A stretch of DNA of 46,609 nt, taken from Myxococcales bacterium. GTDB lineage: Bacteria > Lernaellota > Lernaellaia > Lernaellales > Lernaellaceae. Under the pieces are notes generated by a model, which had not been told where the DNA came from, searched no databases, and saw only the letters and a program-made list of their open reading frames with translations. Location of the stretch: positions 1 through 46,609 of the forward strand of contig JAAYVF010000067.1 of assembly GCA_012517325.1 (NCBI GenBank). Reading direction: 5' to 3'. Positions 1 through 8,462 of the stretch are shown here, one piece after another; the stretch's first letter is position 1; every line of letters starts with the position of its first letter. The position numbers and the translations under genes are program-made.

Positions 1-131
1 GCCGCCGCCAAGCCGTGCTTCGACATCACCTTCGTGATCGCGCTGGTCAGCGTCGTCTTCCCGTGATCGATGTGGCCGATCGTCCCAATGTTCACGTGCG
101 GCTTCGTCCGCTCAAACTTGGCCTTTGCCAT
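1..131 (-). CDS. tuf: Elongation factor Tu, N-terminal fragment
   Basis: The reverse strand begins [20 protein letters not shown] and continues into the P-loop GHIDHGKTT. This is the start of translation factor EF-Tu, the GTPase that delivers aminoacyl-tRNA to the ribosome. Only the first 43 or so codons are inside the window; the rest lies beyond base 1. A strong ribosome binding site (GGAGGG) sits about 5 bases before the ATG. It is the last member of a tRNA-Thr, tRNA-Tyr, tRNA-Gly, tuf cluster, an order conserved in many bacteria. Within the P-loop, IDHGKTT replaces the more common VDHGKTT, a mild change. Confidence 0.96.
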   Translation of the reverse strand, partial: MAKAKFERTKPHVNIGTIGHIDHGKTTLTSAITKVMSKHGLAA

Positions 132-267
132 GATTCCCTCCGGGTTTTCAAAAAGTTCGGTTGCCTTGGATGTTACCCAGCAACGTGTTCTTTCCGCTCT
201 GATTCTGGTTAATGCCTGTTGCGAAATCGGCCGTTCGGTGTGTTCCTGGTCGCTCGCGTTGCGGTGA

Positions 268-340
268 GCGGGAAACGGGGTTCGAACCCGCGACCCACAG
301 CTTGGAAGGCTGTTGCTCTAGCCAACTGAGCTACTCCCGC
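268..340 (-). tRNA. tRNA-Gly (TCC)
   Basis: The reverse strand folds as a 73-base cloverleaf with acceptor stem GCGGGAG/TTCCCGC (one G-T pair), D arm, a T arm with GGTTCGAACC, and anticodon loop CTTCCAA giving anticodon TCC. CCA is not encoded. It lies between tRNA-Tyr and tuf. Confidence 0.96.
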
Positions 341-420
341 GCAATCGCAACGAAATCCAGGAGGTCATCACCGCGGCTGATTTCCGGTCGCCACGTCCCT
401 CCAGGCGCTTCTATTTCAAT

Positions 421-503
421 TGGCGAGAGGTGGATTCGAACCACCGTAGGCTGCCGCCAGCGGATTTACAGTCCGCCCCCTTTGGCCACTCGGGTATCTC
501 GCC
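421..503 (-). tRNA. tRNA-Tyr (GTA)
   Basis: The reverse strand gives a class II tRNA with a long variable arm, acceptor stem GGCGAGA/TCTCGCC, T arm GGTTCGAATCC and anticodon loop CTGTAAA (anticodon GTA). The discriminator base is A. CCA is not encoded. Confidence 0.96.
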
Positions 504-540
504 AAGGTCTTGCTGCGTTCGAAAGAGCAATCCTCTCAAA

Positions 541-613
541 AGCTGGCGAAGGGACTTGAACCCACAACCTGCGCATTACAAGTGCGCTGCTCTACCGATT
601 GAGCTACGCCAGC
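541..613 (-). tRNA. tRNA-Thr (TGT)
   Basis: The reverse strand gives a 73-base cloverleaf with acceptor stem GCTGGCG/CGCCAGC, T loop GGTTCAAGTCC and anticodon loop CTTGTAA (anticodon TGT). It is the first gene of the tRNA-tuf operon, about 38 bases downstream of a consensus promoter -10 box. Confidence 0.96.
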
Positions 614-650
614 ATACAGGTCTCGTCCCTCGCGCCTTCGAGGGGCTGAA

Positions 651-678
651 ATTATAGGCAAGTCCAATTTTGTGTCAA
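651..678 (-). promoter_or_regulatory. Consensus sigma-70 promoter of the tRNA-tuf operon
   Basis: On the reverse strand an exact TTGACA (673-678) is followed after 16 bases by an exact TATAAT (651-656). It points into tRNA-Thr, tRNA-Tyr, tRNA-Gly and tuf, as expected for a strongly expressed translation operon. Confidence 0.9.
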
Positions 679-848
679 GGCCTTTTCTCGAAAAATCTTT
701 CCTACCGGCCCCGCCCAAAATGACGGTCCTGCCTACGCATTCGCATGATGTCGTGGGGAATCCCCCTCGCTACTCCGGTCATCATTACCCAAACCGGAAT
801 GGATTTCAACGGGGGTGTCGGTGAAACCGACCCGGATCAAATGATCGT

Positions 849-1226
849 CTAGAGGAAAACCTCCAAAACGAAAAAGAGAGCCACTAATAGAAGGAAAGAA
901 GCGAGGTTGGCCAGAACCAGCCGCCGGCCGGGAAAGAGATGACTCCACGGATCGGACACGAAACGAAGCAGAATTCCTTTGTCTTTCCGAATCAGTAGGA
1001 AATTCAGCGCTAGAAGAATCAGCAACGCCGGCAGCCAATAGGGAACACCGAATAATTGAAAAACCATCTTGGGTTCATAACTGAAAAACTCAGGTAAGCC
1101 AATGTAAAATAAGGAAAAAACGGCTCGGTTGGCGGCATATCCGAATAAAAGAAAGGAAAAACTGACGAACTCCAGCCAAACGGCGAGGCGGAAATAGGCC
1201 TGATATTCGGCCTTGTTGACCGGCAT
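849..1226 (-). CDS. Small integral membrane protein, function unknown
   Basis: I do not recognise this 125-residue protein. From the chosen ATG at 1226 it shows three or four hydrophobic segments: around residues 14-30, 34-48, 55-75 and at the very C terminus (LANLASFLLLVALFFVLEVF). An upstream extension of the frame to 1346 would run into the metallophosphoesterase gene and is not needed. The start lies one base past the stop of the preceding gene, so it is probably co-translated as the last member of the operon that starts at 4490. No catalytic motif is visible. Confidence 0.75.
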   Translation of the reverse strand: MPVNKAEYQAYFRLAVWLEFVSFSFLLFGYAANRAVFSLFYIGLPEFFSYEPKMVFQLFGVPYWLPALLILLALNFLLIRKDKGILLRFVSDPWSHLFPGRRLVLANLASFLLLVALFFVLEVFL

Positions 1227-1227
1227 T

Positions 1228-1956
1228 TCAGATCCCCTGTCTGAGGCGATCGGCCAAAATATCGCCGTAGGGCAATTTCGCGACTTTGGCCGCGGCGGCT
1301 TCGACGTCATAGGGCGCGCGCCGCAATTCCACCCGGTCGTCATCAATCATTAAATAGGGAGCGCCCGGTTCGCCGTCGCGCGGCTGGCCGCTTCCGCCGG
1401 GGTTGATCAGGTATCGGTTTTCCTCACGCAGACGAAACCGTTTTTCGGAGAGCGTGGAAACGATCGTGCCGTCCAGCCGATAGACCGCACGCCGATGGGT
1501 ATGACCGAACAACACCGTCCGCGGCGCCTGCAGCTTCTCCATCAGGAAAAAATTGGCCTGGATGACCATTTGGCTCATCAGGTATTCGTCGCGGTTGCGT
1601 AAAGATCCGTGCACGGCCCAGATGTCCTCGGTCAATTTTCCCTGGGTCGGCAACTCGGCCAGCCATTTCTTGCTTTCGGGACGCAACTGGCCGCGGGTCC
1701 AAAAAATCCGGTCGGTCGCCAGAGGATTGAAATCGAGCGGCTCCTCGACGCCACTGGCTACCGCATCGTGGTTTCCCTGAATGCACAAACCGTTCAAACC
1801 GCGAAAACGGTCGATACATTCCTGCGGCTCGGCGTAATAGCCGACCAGATCGCCCAGGCTGACGTAGCGATCGATTTCCAGATTGCCGACATCGGCCAGA
1901 ATCCCTTCCAGCGCCTCGTAATTGGCATGAATATCGGAGACGACGACGAATCTCAT
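1228..1956 (-). CDS. Calcineurin-like metallophosphoesterase
   Basis: This 242-residue protein has the complete di-metal phosphoesterase motif set: D8-x-H10 (SDIHAN), G35-D36 (SLGDLVGY), the GNHD block (N62, H63), H116 (AVHGS) and GHTHR (H152, H154). These residues coordinate two metal ions in phosphodiesterases and protein phosphatases of the YfcE/MJ0936 type. The length fits a single-domain member. No signal peptide is present, so it is presumably cytoplasmic. It overlaps the stop of the upstream acetyltransferase gene by 4 bases, indicating translational coupling. The substrate (phosphodiester, nucleotide or phosphoprotein) cannot be told from the sequence. Confidence 0.9.
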   Translation of the reverse strand: MRFVVVSDIHANYEALEGILADVGNLEIDRYVSLGDLVGYYAEPQECIDRFRGLNGLCIQGNHDAVASGVEEPLDFNPLATDRIFWTRGQLRPESKKWLAELPTQGKLTEDIWAVHGSLRNRDEYLMSQMVIQANFFLMEKLQAPRTVLFGHTHRRAVYRLDGTIVSTLSEKRFRLREENRYLINPGGSGQPRDGEPGAPYLMIDDDRVELRRAPYDVEAAAAKVAKLPYGDILADRLRQGI

Positions 1957-2423
1957 TCGGTTGCGGCTCCATTATCGCCCAGGAATCGCGCCATCAGCAG
2001 CGCATCGTTCCGCGGTCCATAGTAACCACGCAATCGCTGGATCATAATATAACCGAGCTTTTTATAAAGGGCGCCCGCTTCCCGGTTGTTCACCGCCACG
2101 TGAAGGAAAACGAGTTCGGCGCCGTGGGCAAGCAGTTTTTCCTGCGCCGCTTCCAGCAGCGCCGTCCCGATCCCCTGCCGCCGCCGTTGCGGTTCGATAT
2201 CCAGCGTCACGATCAACCCTTCGGAATCGCCTGCCTCGTGGTCGGCCACCACGAAGCCGGCCATGCCGTCCGCGCCGGCGGCGATCAGCTTCACGGCGGC
2301 TTTTTCAAAAAGTTCGGCCATGGTTTCGCGGGAAAAGGCGATGTCGGGCGGAAAGCAGATCTGGTCGAGTTGCCAACAGGCTTCGACATCTTCCGGCGTA
2401 CCCGGACGGAGGCGGATCTTCAT
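1953..2423 (-). CDS. GNAT-family N-acetyltransferase, RimI-like
   Basis: This 156-residue protein has the GNAT fold signature. The acetyl-CoA pyrophosphate loop is seen as RRRQGIGTALLEAA, after a beta strand LIVTLDIEP, and the C-terminal NREAGALYKKLGY segment is typical of ribosomal-protein alanine acetyltransferase RimI and relatives. It would transfer an acetyl group from acetyl-CoA to an amine, possibly a protein N terminus. It is coupled by ATGA overlaps to the ClpX-like gene upstream and the phosphoesterase downstream. The exact substrate is unknown, so I do not assign rimI. Confidence 0.85.
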   Translation of the reverse strand: MKIRLRPGTPEDVEACWQLDQICFPPDIAFSRETMAELFEKAAVKLIAAGADGMAGFVVADHEAGDSEGLIVTLDIEPQRRRQGIGTALLEAAQEKLLAHGAELVFLHVAVNNREAGALYKKLGYIMIQRLRGYYGPRNDALLMARFLGDNGAATE

Positions 2424-3442
2424 CGCACCTGCCGGGCGACGAACGCGGCATCGACGACGACTGTCTGGCCGGCGCGCTCGGGCGCCTCGAACGACAGGTC
2501 CGCCAGCACGGCTTCGAGGATCGTTCGCAAGCCGCGCGCGCCCAGTTTGCGGCGCCGGGCCTCGGCGACGATGGCCTGCCGGCCGTCGTCCTCGAGGACC
2601 AGCCGGATGTCGTCCGCGGCGAAGAGTTCCTGGTATTCGCGCCAGAGGGCGTCGGGCGGATCGACTAGAATGCGGCCCAGTTCCTCGGTCGTCAGCTCGC
2701 TCAGTTCAATCACCACCGGCAAGCGCCCGAGCAACTCGGCGAGCATGCCATATTCTTCCAGGTCCTTGGTTTCGATGCGCCGGCCCGGTCGGGCGTCGTC
2801 TTTTTCCAGGAAGCCGACCTCCGCCTTGTAGCGGCCGCGGCCCAGATCGGTGAAGGTCCCGGCGCAGATGAACAGAATGTCGGTCACGTCCACTTGGACG
2901 AAATCGTGCTTGCTCCAGTGCTGGGTGACGTTGAGCGGCACGAAGACCTTGTTCGCCTCGAGCAGCTTCAAAATGGCCTGCTGCACGCCCTCGCCGCCGA
3001 TGTCGCGCTGGCCGGCGCCGGTATTGCCGAAGTGGTTGCGCCGTGAAATCTTGTCGATCTCGTCGACGAAAACGATGCCGTGCTGCGTGGCTTCCAGATC
3101 GCCCTCGGTTTTGAAGAGCAACTCGGCGATCATCACCTCGACGTCCTTGCCGTAGTAACCGGCCTCGGTATATTCCGTGGCGTTGACGATCACCAGCGGC
3201 AGATCGAGGATGCGCGCCAGTTGCCGGGCCAGGTGCGTTTTGCCGGAACCGGTGGGGCCGATCAGCAGCATGTTGCTCTTGCGCAACAGCGAATTCGGGC
3301 CGGATTGAATGCGTCGCCAGTGATGATAAGCCGCCACGGCCACGGCCCGCTTCGCCGTTTCCTGGCCGATGACGTACCGGTCGAGTTCCGCGTAGATTTC
3401 GCGCGGCGACAGCGACGGCTTACCGAAAGTGCGTTCGACCAT
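2420..3442 (-). CDS. ClpX-like AAA+ ATPase lacking the zinc-binding domain
   Basis: This 340-residue AAA+ unfoldase aligns by eye with ClpX along its whole ATPase region: Walker A GPTGSGKT (62-69), pore loop AGYYGKDVE (about 94-102, GYVG in ClpX), Walker B VFVDEIDK (124-131) and sensor 2 GARGLR (301-306). At the place of the ClpP-binding IGF loop it has VGF (209-211). The N-terminal four-Cys zinc domain of canonical ClpX (about 60 residues) is absent; the protein starts directly with the SPREIYAELDRYVIGQ block. No clpP or lon is adjacent. It is likely a ClpX paralogue with altered substrate or adaptor choice. It follows a proline-rich membrane protein gene with a 3-base gap. Confidence 0.85.
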   Translation of the reverse strand: MVERTFGKPSLSPREIYAELDRYVIGQETAKRAVAVAAYHHWRRIQSGPNSLLRKSNMLLIGPTGSGKTHLARQLARILDLPLVIVNATEYTEAGYYGKDVEVMIAELLFKTEGDLEATQHGIVFVDEIDKISRRNHFGNTGAGQRDIGGEGVQQAILKLLEANKVFVPLNVTQHWSKHDFVQVDVTDILFICAGTFTDLGRGRYKAEVGFLEKDDARPGRRIETKDLEEYGMLAELLGRLPVVIELSELTTEELGRILVDPPDALWREYQELFAADDIRLVLEDDGRQAIVAEARRRKLGARGLRTILEAVLADLSFEAPERAGQTVVVDAAFVARQVR

Positions 3443-3445
3443 CGG

Positions 3446-3868
3446 CTATTTGTCCGATTCTTCCTCCAGCAATTCCTCCAACGCCTTTTCGTCGCTCTTG
3501 GGCTTGGGCTTCGGCGTGGGAGTGGGCGCCGGTTTTTTCGGTTCCTCGGCCTTCGGATCCTTTTTCGGTTCGGGGGGCGGCGCGGTCGGCTCGGGGGCCG
3601 GCGTCGGCGAGGTTTCGAACGAAGGGAGCGCGTTTTCGAGCAGGGAGCCGATGGCTTCCAGCGGGGCGGGCGTCGGTGGTTCCGGCCCCATTTCCTGTTG
3701 GATGACCTTGCCGAGGTCATCCGTTTTTTCAGTCGGCATTTGTTTTTCGCCGAACGGCCGCCACTGGTACTGGCGGATGCCGACGGCCAGGATCACCGTC
3801 GCGACGGCCAGCACCAACAGCAGGCGCCAGGCCACGGCCAACGGCAGATTACGGGGCATCAGAGCCAT
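3446..3868 (-). CDS. Membrane-anchored proline/lysine-rich protein
   Basis: This is a 140-residue protein with one N-terminal transmembrane segment (about residues 12-30, WRLLLVLAVATVILAVG). A short linker follows, then a region rich in Pro, Lys, Glu and Ala (PTPAPEPTAPPPEPKK and similar) and an acidic Glu-rich end. The layout resembles TonB-like periplasmic spacers, but no TonB C-terminal domain is present. Its start overlaps the 3' end of the preceding gene by 20 bases, and the ClpX-like gene follows 3 bases after its stop. A second in-frame ATG three codons in is an alternative start. Function unknown. Confidence 0.75.
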   Translation of the reverse strand: MALMPRNLPLAVAWRLLLVLAVATVILAVGIRQYQWRPFGEKQMPTEKTDDLGKVIQQEMGPEPPTPAPLEAIGSLLENALPSFETSPTPAPEPTAPPPEPKKDPKAEEPKKPAPTPTPKPKPKSDEKALEELLEEESDK

Positions 3869-4490
3869 TCGCTTCGTCCTCTTCGTCCGCGAAAGACAGC
3901 AACAGATTCATCTGGCGATTGGCGACCGAAGGCCGATCCGTTTCGGCCTCGCGCCGCAGCGGCTCACGCTCGGCCTGCCGCGCCAACCGCGCCATTTCCT
4001 TGAAAATGCTCGAACCCTTGACCATCGCCAGGGCTTGAAAAACGGTGCCCTGGGCGCGCTCGTCGTACTTCACGCCGGCCAGCGCTTCGGCCAGGATGTC
4101 TTCCAGGTAGACAACCCGGATCCCGAGAAGTTTCAGTTCCTCCTCGGCTTCGCAGGCCAGGGACGGGCTGCGCATCGAATAAAACAGCACTTTCTCCGGC
4201 ACGCCGGAGAGGCGGAATTGCCGGGCGGCCTTTTCGAGCCGTTCCGTCGCGAAAGCCCGTTCGAGCAGTTTGCGGTCGCTCTGGAGATGACTGCGGATCA
4301 GGCTCGGCGTCAAGTAGGCGCCGACATGCCACCAACCGCGCACGACGCCGAACACGGCGGACTCGTCGCGGTTCGCGTTGATCCGCACGCCGAACGCGTC
4401 AATGGCGACCGAGCCGTCGAGCGCCACATCGACCGAGGCCAGGTAACCCTGCTGCTCCAGATGCCATTTCGCCAATTGCCGGTCAAACAT
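3849..4490 (-). CDS. Hypothetical protein, first gene of the ClpX-like operon
   Basis: I do not recognise this 213-residue protein. I chose the ATG at 4490 because a GGGGGA ribosome binding site lies 8 bases upstream; the frame stays open to 4544 without such a site. It has a mixed alpha/beta look, with no signal peptide and no membrane segment. The N-terminal half (FDRQLAKWHLEQQGYLASVD, then repeated beta-like strands) and a central LLGIRVVYLEDI strand vaguely recall restriction-endonuclease-like folds, but no convincing catalytic triad is visible. The C terminus is acidic. It begins the operon that runs to 849. Confidence 0.7.
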   Translation of the reverse strand: MFDRQLAKWHLEQQGYLASVDVALDGSVAIDAFGVRINANRDESAVFGVVRGWWHVGAYLTPSLIRSHLQSDRKLLERAFATERLEKAARQFRLSGVPEKVLFYSMRSPSLACEAEEELKLLGIRVVYLEDILAEALAGVKYDERAQGTVFQALAMVKGSSIFKEMARLARQAEREPLRREAETDRPSVANRQMNLLLSFADEEDEANGSDAP

Positions 4491-4610
4491 TGCACGTCCC
4501 CCTTCCCGGCCACCATCGTAGCGTCCCCTGAAACCGCGAATCAAGTAGCCGCTTGATTTGTCCCGTGCGGCCCGCCATCATCAGGCCGAACAATCAACCC
4601 GGAGGCGAAC

Positions 4611-5606
4611 ATGCGTCGCTTTTTATTGCTGAGCCTGGCGGCCGTAAGCCTGTGGCTGCTGCTGAGCGGATGTTTTTCCAACAACAATTTCAGTCTGCTG
4701 CCGGATTACGAGGACAAGCTGTCCACGCGGCTGGTCGCCAAGCCGATCAGCGAGGACACCAAGGACCGCATTCTGATTCTCGACGTCGAGGGCGTCATCG
4801 CCGAATGGGGCAGCACGTCGATCTTTTACGACCACGAGCCGACAACGACGGTCATCCGGCGCAAGCTGGAAAAAGCCGCGCACGACGAGCGCATCAAGGC
4901 CGTGGTGCTGCGCGTCAACTCGCCCGGCGGCACGGTGACGGGCTCGGACATCGTCTACCGCGACCTGCGCAAGTTCAAGGAACGCACCAAGCTGCCGGTC
5001 GTGGCGGCGTTCATGGGCGTCGCCGCCTCGGGCGGCTATTACGTCAGTTGCACCGCCGACACGATCGTGGCGCATCCGACGTCGATCACCGGCAGCATCG
5101 GCGTGATCATGCATTCGTTCGGTTTCGCCGGCCTCTTTCAGAAAATCGGCATGGAAAGCCGGGTCATCAAAGCGGGCAAAATGAAGGACATGGGCAATCC
5201 GTTCGACGAAATGACCGACGAGGAGCGCCAAATCCTGCAGCGCATCGTCGACGAATCCTACGAACGTTTCGTCACGGTGGTGGACGAGGGGCGGCCGAAC
5301 CTGAACCGCGAACAGGTGCTGGCGTTGGCCGACGGGCGGATTCTGTCGGCGGCTGACGCGAAGCGGGTCGGCCTGGTGGATCAGCTCGGCGACCTGGACG
5401 ACGCGATCGAGGAAGCCAAGCGGCTCGCGAAAATCCGCGACGCCGGCGTGATCCTCTACACGACCAGCAAAAAGCCCGATCAGAACATTTACAGCCTGAG
5501 CCGGGCCGAAGCGCCGCGCCTCAACCTGGACATGAACCTGATCGATTACAACCAGCTGATGGAAATGGCGCAGCCGCGGATTTTGTACATGTGGATGGGA
5601 ATGTAG
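4611..5606 (+). CDS. sppA: Signal peptide peptidase SppA, lipoprotein form
   Basis: This 331-residue protein belongs to the SppA/S49 serine protease family, which clears cleaved signal peptides at the membrane. The N terminus is a lipoprotein signal (LWLLLSGC, Cys21) rather than a plain anchor. The protease core shows the oxyanion strand VNSPGG (103-108), the nucleophile region GVAASGGYYVS with Ser140, GSIGV (161-165), and the Lys-containing IKAGKMKDMGNPF segment that supplies the general base. The length fits the short (36K-type) SppA that assembles as an oligomer. A good GGAGG site precedes the ATG. The next gene is convergent, 4 bases away. Confidence 0.93.
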   Translation: MRRFLLLSLAAVSLWLLLSGCFSNNNFSLLPDYEDKLSTRLVAKPISEDTKDRILILDVEGVIAEWGSTSIFYDHEPTTTVIRRKLEKAAHDERIKAVVLRVNSPGGTVTGSDIVYRDLRKFKERTKLPVVAAFMGVAASGGYYVSCTADTIVAHPTSITGSIGVIMHSFGFAGLFQKIGMESRVIKAGKMKDMGNPFDEMTDEERQILQRIVDESYERFVTVVDEGRPNLNREQVLALADGRILSAADAKRVGLVDQLGDLDDAIEEAKRLAKIRDAGVILYTTSKKPDQNIYSLSRAEAPRLNLDMNLIDYNQLMEMAQPRILYMWMGM

Positions 5607-5610
5607 CGCC

Positions 5611-6228
5611 TCAGGCGAGATACAACCCGAGCAGCCACAAGCCGTAACCGGCGACGAACAAAGCCCCCCAGGCGAAAGCCGGGCGGGCTTTGATTTTTCC
5701 GGCCGGCGCCAACGCGCGCCAGATGAAACCGAAACCGGCGCCGACCCAGCAGGCGAAGCCCGCCAGCGCCAGCATGGACCAGCCGCGCGCCGGGTCTTCG
5801 TTCTGGCGCAAAAGGGCCAGGTGGCTTTGCTTCATCGTTTCGTCGCCGGTAAGCAACGCGACCAGCGCGGCGATGTGTTCCTCGCTTCGGGCGATGATTG
5901 CCGCGTAAGGCTGGTACAAACCGCGCTCGGCGTAGAGGCCGCTGCGCAGGATCCGCCAGGCATGCAAGGCGCCTTCGCGATCGCCGCTCGCTTCCCGTTC
6001 GCCGGCGAGACGGGTCAGCGCCGCCACCGCGCCGGCGGTGTGCGGGCTGCCCGGCCAGTACATGTGCAGCGCGCGGTCGTAAAAACCGATGGCCTCGTCC
6101 GCCCGGCCGGCGCGCGACAATTCCTCCGCCCGGTGAAAAGCCTGCCGGCCGTCGAAGTACACCCGCAGCCAGGCCATGAACAAAACCACCAGCCCGAGGA
6201 ATGCGATCCAGCCGATTTTCCGCGCCAA
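5611..6228 (-). CDS. TPR-like membrane protein, function unknown
   Basis: This 205-residue protein has an N-terminal transmembrane helix (about 6-22) and a helical middle region with a tetratricopeptide-like pattern (AFHRAEELSRAGRADEAIGF, then a second helix pair). Two more transmembrane helices lie near the C terminus (about 148-168 and 184-203). The apparent start is TTG at 6228, since no in-frame ATG lies nearby; a weak GGGGGC precedes it. TPR repeats usually mediate protein contacts. Function cannot be assigned. It is convergent with sppA. Confidence 0.75.
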   Translation of the reverse strand: MARKIGWIAFLGLVVLFMAWLRVYFDGRQAFHRAEELSRAGRADEAIGFYDRALHMYWPGSPHTAGAVAALTRLAGEREASGDREGALHAWRILRSGLYAERGLYQPYAAIIARSEEHIAALVALLTGDETMKQSHLALLRQNEDPARGWSMLALAGFACWVGAGFGFIWRALAPAGKIKARPAFAWGALFVAGYGLWLLGLYLA

Positions 6229-6325
6229 TTCAGCCCCCGAACAGATGAATGCCGCAAGCCAAGCGAAATGAGCCGCCCGCGATAAACACCGGCCGGCCGC
6301 TACCGGAGCGATCGTCCGGTTTCGC

Positions 6326-7324
6326 TCAATCCCGAATCGAGAAGGTGTAGGTGAAGCCGTCGGAGACGATCGCCAAGTTGTTCTTCACTTCGTAAAAGCC
6401 GGCGTCGATCCGGCGGCCGAGTTTTTCCTGGCCGATCACCTGCCCGTCGGTGTTGAGAAAACGCGCGACGTAGAAGGAATTGCGGTCGCCCGAGCAACGC
6501 AACAACAGGGCGACAATGTTTTGCGAGGACACGTACCGCGAGAATTCGACCATCATGTTCTGGCAGTGACCGGCCGCGATCTGCCCGAGAGTCTGCTTCC
6601 AGACCGGTTCGAGCGTCGCCGGATTGATCGCCCAGATTTCCGGGCCGGCTTCGGCGGCGACCGCCAAAAACAGCCGGTTTTGCCCGGGATCGATCCCGAC
6701 GTATTGCACGGCGGCCTTGGCATCGAGCACGCGCGGCTTATCCGAACCGTAGCTGTAAAGCGACAGCAACTTGCCGTCCGTCACGGCCAACTGCGCCTCG
6801 CCGGGCAGAAAATACAAATTGCCGCCGTGGAGGTCCTTCACTTCCCAGCGACTTTCGCCGCCGCTGTCGAAAACCCGCAACAGCATGCTCGAACCCTGCC
6901 GGAGCAGAACGGCAATCGAGCCGCGGTCGCCGGCCGCCAGGGTATTGACGTTGACCAGGTTGAGTTGCTTGATCACCTTCAGGCGCGAATCGTGAAAAGT
7001 GACGGTGAACGACGGGCCGATTTTTTGAATCGCCACGACCCGTCCTTCGGGAGAGAGAAAAAACCGGCCGTTGGAAAACTTGTGATCGACCAGCGTATAC
7101 CCGTCGCCGTCGCGCACCGTGAAGGTGGCCGAATCGTCCTGATTGAGCCCGCAACAGGTGACCAATTGCGCCACCGAGCCGTCGGCCAATTTGACGACCT
7201 TGGTATCCTCGATCGGATACGAAACGCCGATCGATTGTCGCTTTTCGATCAGCACTACCGAACGCGCCAGGCCGACGCCGGCCGTGATGAGAATCAGCGA
7301 TAAGATAAAAATAGCGCGACGCAA
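6326..7324 (-). CDS. Secreted beta-propeller-like protein, hypothetical
   Basis: I place the start at TTG 7324, seven bases after a GGGGGAG ribosome binding site. This gives a clean signal peptide (RRAIFILSLILITAGVGLAR) and a 332-residue precursor. Longer versions starting at ATG 7354 or TTG 7366 lack a ribosome binding site. The mature part is a series of short beta-strand pairs (for example VVKLADGSVAQLVTC, RFFLSPEGRVVAIQK, AQLAVTDGKLLSLYSYGSDK) as in beta-propeller proteins. A CC pair occurs near the N terminus (VTCCGLN). No enzyme motif is seen. It is likely periplasmic or surface exposed. Confidence 0.7.
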   Translation of the reverse strand: MRRAIFILSLILITAGVGLARSVVLIEKRQSIGVSYPIEDTKVVKLADGSVAQLVTCCGLNQDDSATFTVRDGDGYTLVDHKFSNGRFFLSPEGRVVAIQKIGPSFTVTFHDSRLKVIKQLNLVNVNTLAAGDRGSIAVLLRQGSSMLLRVFDSGGESRWEVKDLHGGNLYFLPGEAQLAVTDGKLLSLYSYGSDKPRVLDAKAAVQYVGIDPGQNRLFLAVAAEAGPEIWAINPATLEPVWKQTLGQIAAGHCQNMMVEFSRYVSSQNIVALLLRCSGDRNSFYVARFLNTDGQVIGQEKLGRRIDAGFYEVKNNLAIVSDGFTYTFSIRD

Positions 7325-7406
7325 AACGTTTCTCCCCCATTTGGCACGCACCATGTTATCACACAATTATCGGGAATCCAGCGGCCTTTTCCGGCCGGCC
7401 CGCGAT

Positions 7407-8462
7407 TCAGTCGCCGCAACCCGAATCGTCGTCGTCCCCCGCTCGATCGTCGGGCTCCGGCGGATTCGCATCGTCGTCGCCGGCGTCCGTATCGTCGTCG
7501 TCCGACGGGTCCGGCTCGTCTTGTTGATCGCAGCCGTCCAGACCGACGTACATCCGCCCGCTCGCGGTGAAACACAGGTCGTTGACGCGAATCTCGCGAT
7601 CCCAGCCGATCGAGGGTTGCTGCTTGGTGTGGTAGACGATCTTCAAACTGCCGTCGGGCGCCGTGACCGCGCAATTGTGCCCGGGGCCCCAAATGCCGGC
7701 CGCTTCGTCCATTTGCAGAATCGGGTTGCCTTCGTATTCGGTAAACGGTCCGAGCGGATTGTCGGCGACGGCATAACCGACCGCGTAAAACGGCATGTTG
7801 GCGCCCCAGCCGCTGTACATCAGGTAATACCGGCCGTCGTGTTTGACCATCCACGGCGCTTCGACGGTGAACAATTCCCAGTTGAAAATTCCCGGTTTCA
7901 CCAGCGTCTCGGGCGTCCCCTCGGCCAGGGTCGTCATGCCGGTCATTTCCATTCCGCAAAGCGTGGAAAACGGCCGATAGCCCGCGAAATAGAAAAACCG
8001 CTTCCCGTCCTCGTCCTGAAAGACGTGCGCGTCGATCGCTTGTCCGGCGACATTGCCGTAACCCAAACCGACGAACGGATGATCGGCGACATCCTCAAAC
8101 GGCCCGAGCGGACTGTCGGCCACCGCGACGCCGATTTCCTGGCTGGCGGCATAGTAGAGATAGAAACGCCGGCCGTCGGTGTGGACCTCGGGTGCCCAGA
8201 TGTCGACATTGTTCCAGACGTCGGGCGATTTCGGTTCCCAGACGACGCCGGCATAGGACCATTCGACCAGATCGGTGCTGGTCCAGCATTCGAAATCGAC
8301 GTAGGAAGACGTGACGTACAAGTAATAGACGCCGTCCGCCGACAGCACCATCGGGTCGGCGGCGGTCTCGCCGTTGGGCAATTGGAGCGGCGGGCCGTAA
8401 TCGGCCGCGGCTGCCGTAACGAAAACCCAGCTTACCAAAACAACCCAGAGCAGTCGTTTCAT
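7407..8462 (-). CDS. Secreted GH43-like glycoside hydrolase with acidic C-terminal tail
   Basis: This 351-residue precursor has a signal peptide (LLWVVLVSWVFVTAAAADYG) and a five-bladed-propeller pattern of family 43 glycosidases (arabinanases/xylosidases). Visible are an N-terminal ADP motif (proposed base Asp), DIWAPEV, a central IDAHVFQDEDG (pKa-modulating Asp), VEAPWMVK (proposed acid Glu) and GPGHN. It would cleave plant or microbial glycans outside the cytoplasm. The catalytic core is followed by an Asp-rich stretch and ends in GDDDDSGCGD, a terminal Cys-Gly after an acidic run that recurs in two other genes here. The start at 8462 follows GAGGTGAG. It is divergent from the gene at 8676. 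Confidence 0.85.
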   Translation of the reverse strand: MKRLLWVVLVSWVFVTAAAADYGPPLQLPNGETAADPMVLSADGVYYLYVTSSYVDFECWTSTDLVEWSYAGVVWEPKSPDVWNNVDIWAPEVHTDGRRFYLYYAASQEIGVAVADSPLGPFEDVADHPFVGLGYGNVAGQAIDAHVFQDEDGKRFFYFAGYRPFSTLCGMEMTGMTTLAEGTPETLVKPGIFNWELFTVEAPWMVKHDGRYYLMYSGWGANMPFYAVGYAVADNPLGPFTEYEGNPILQMDEAAGIWGPGHNCAVTAPDGSLKIVYHTKQQPSIGWDREIRVNDLCFTASGRMYVGLDGCDQQDEPDPSDDDDTDAGDDDANPPEPDDRAGDDDDSGCGD

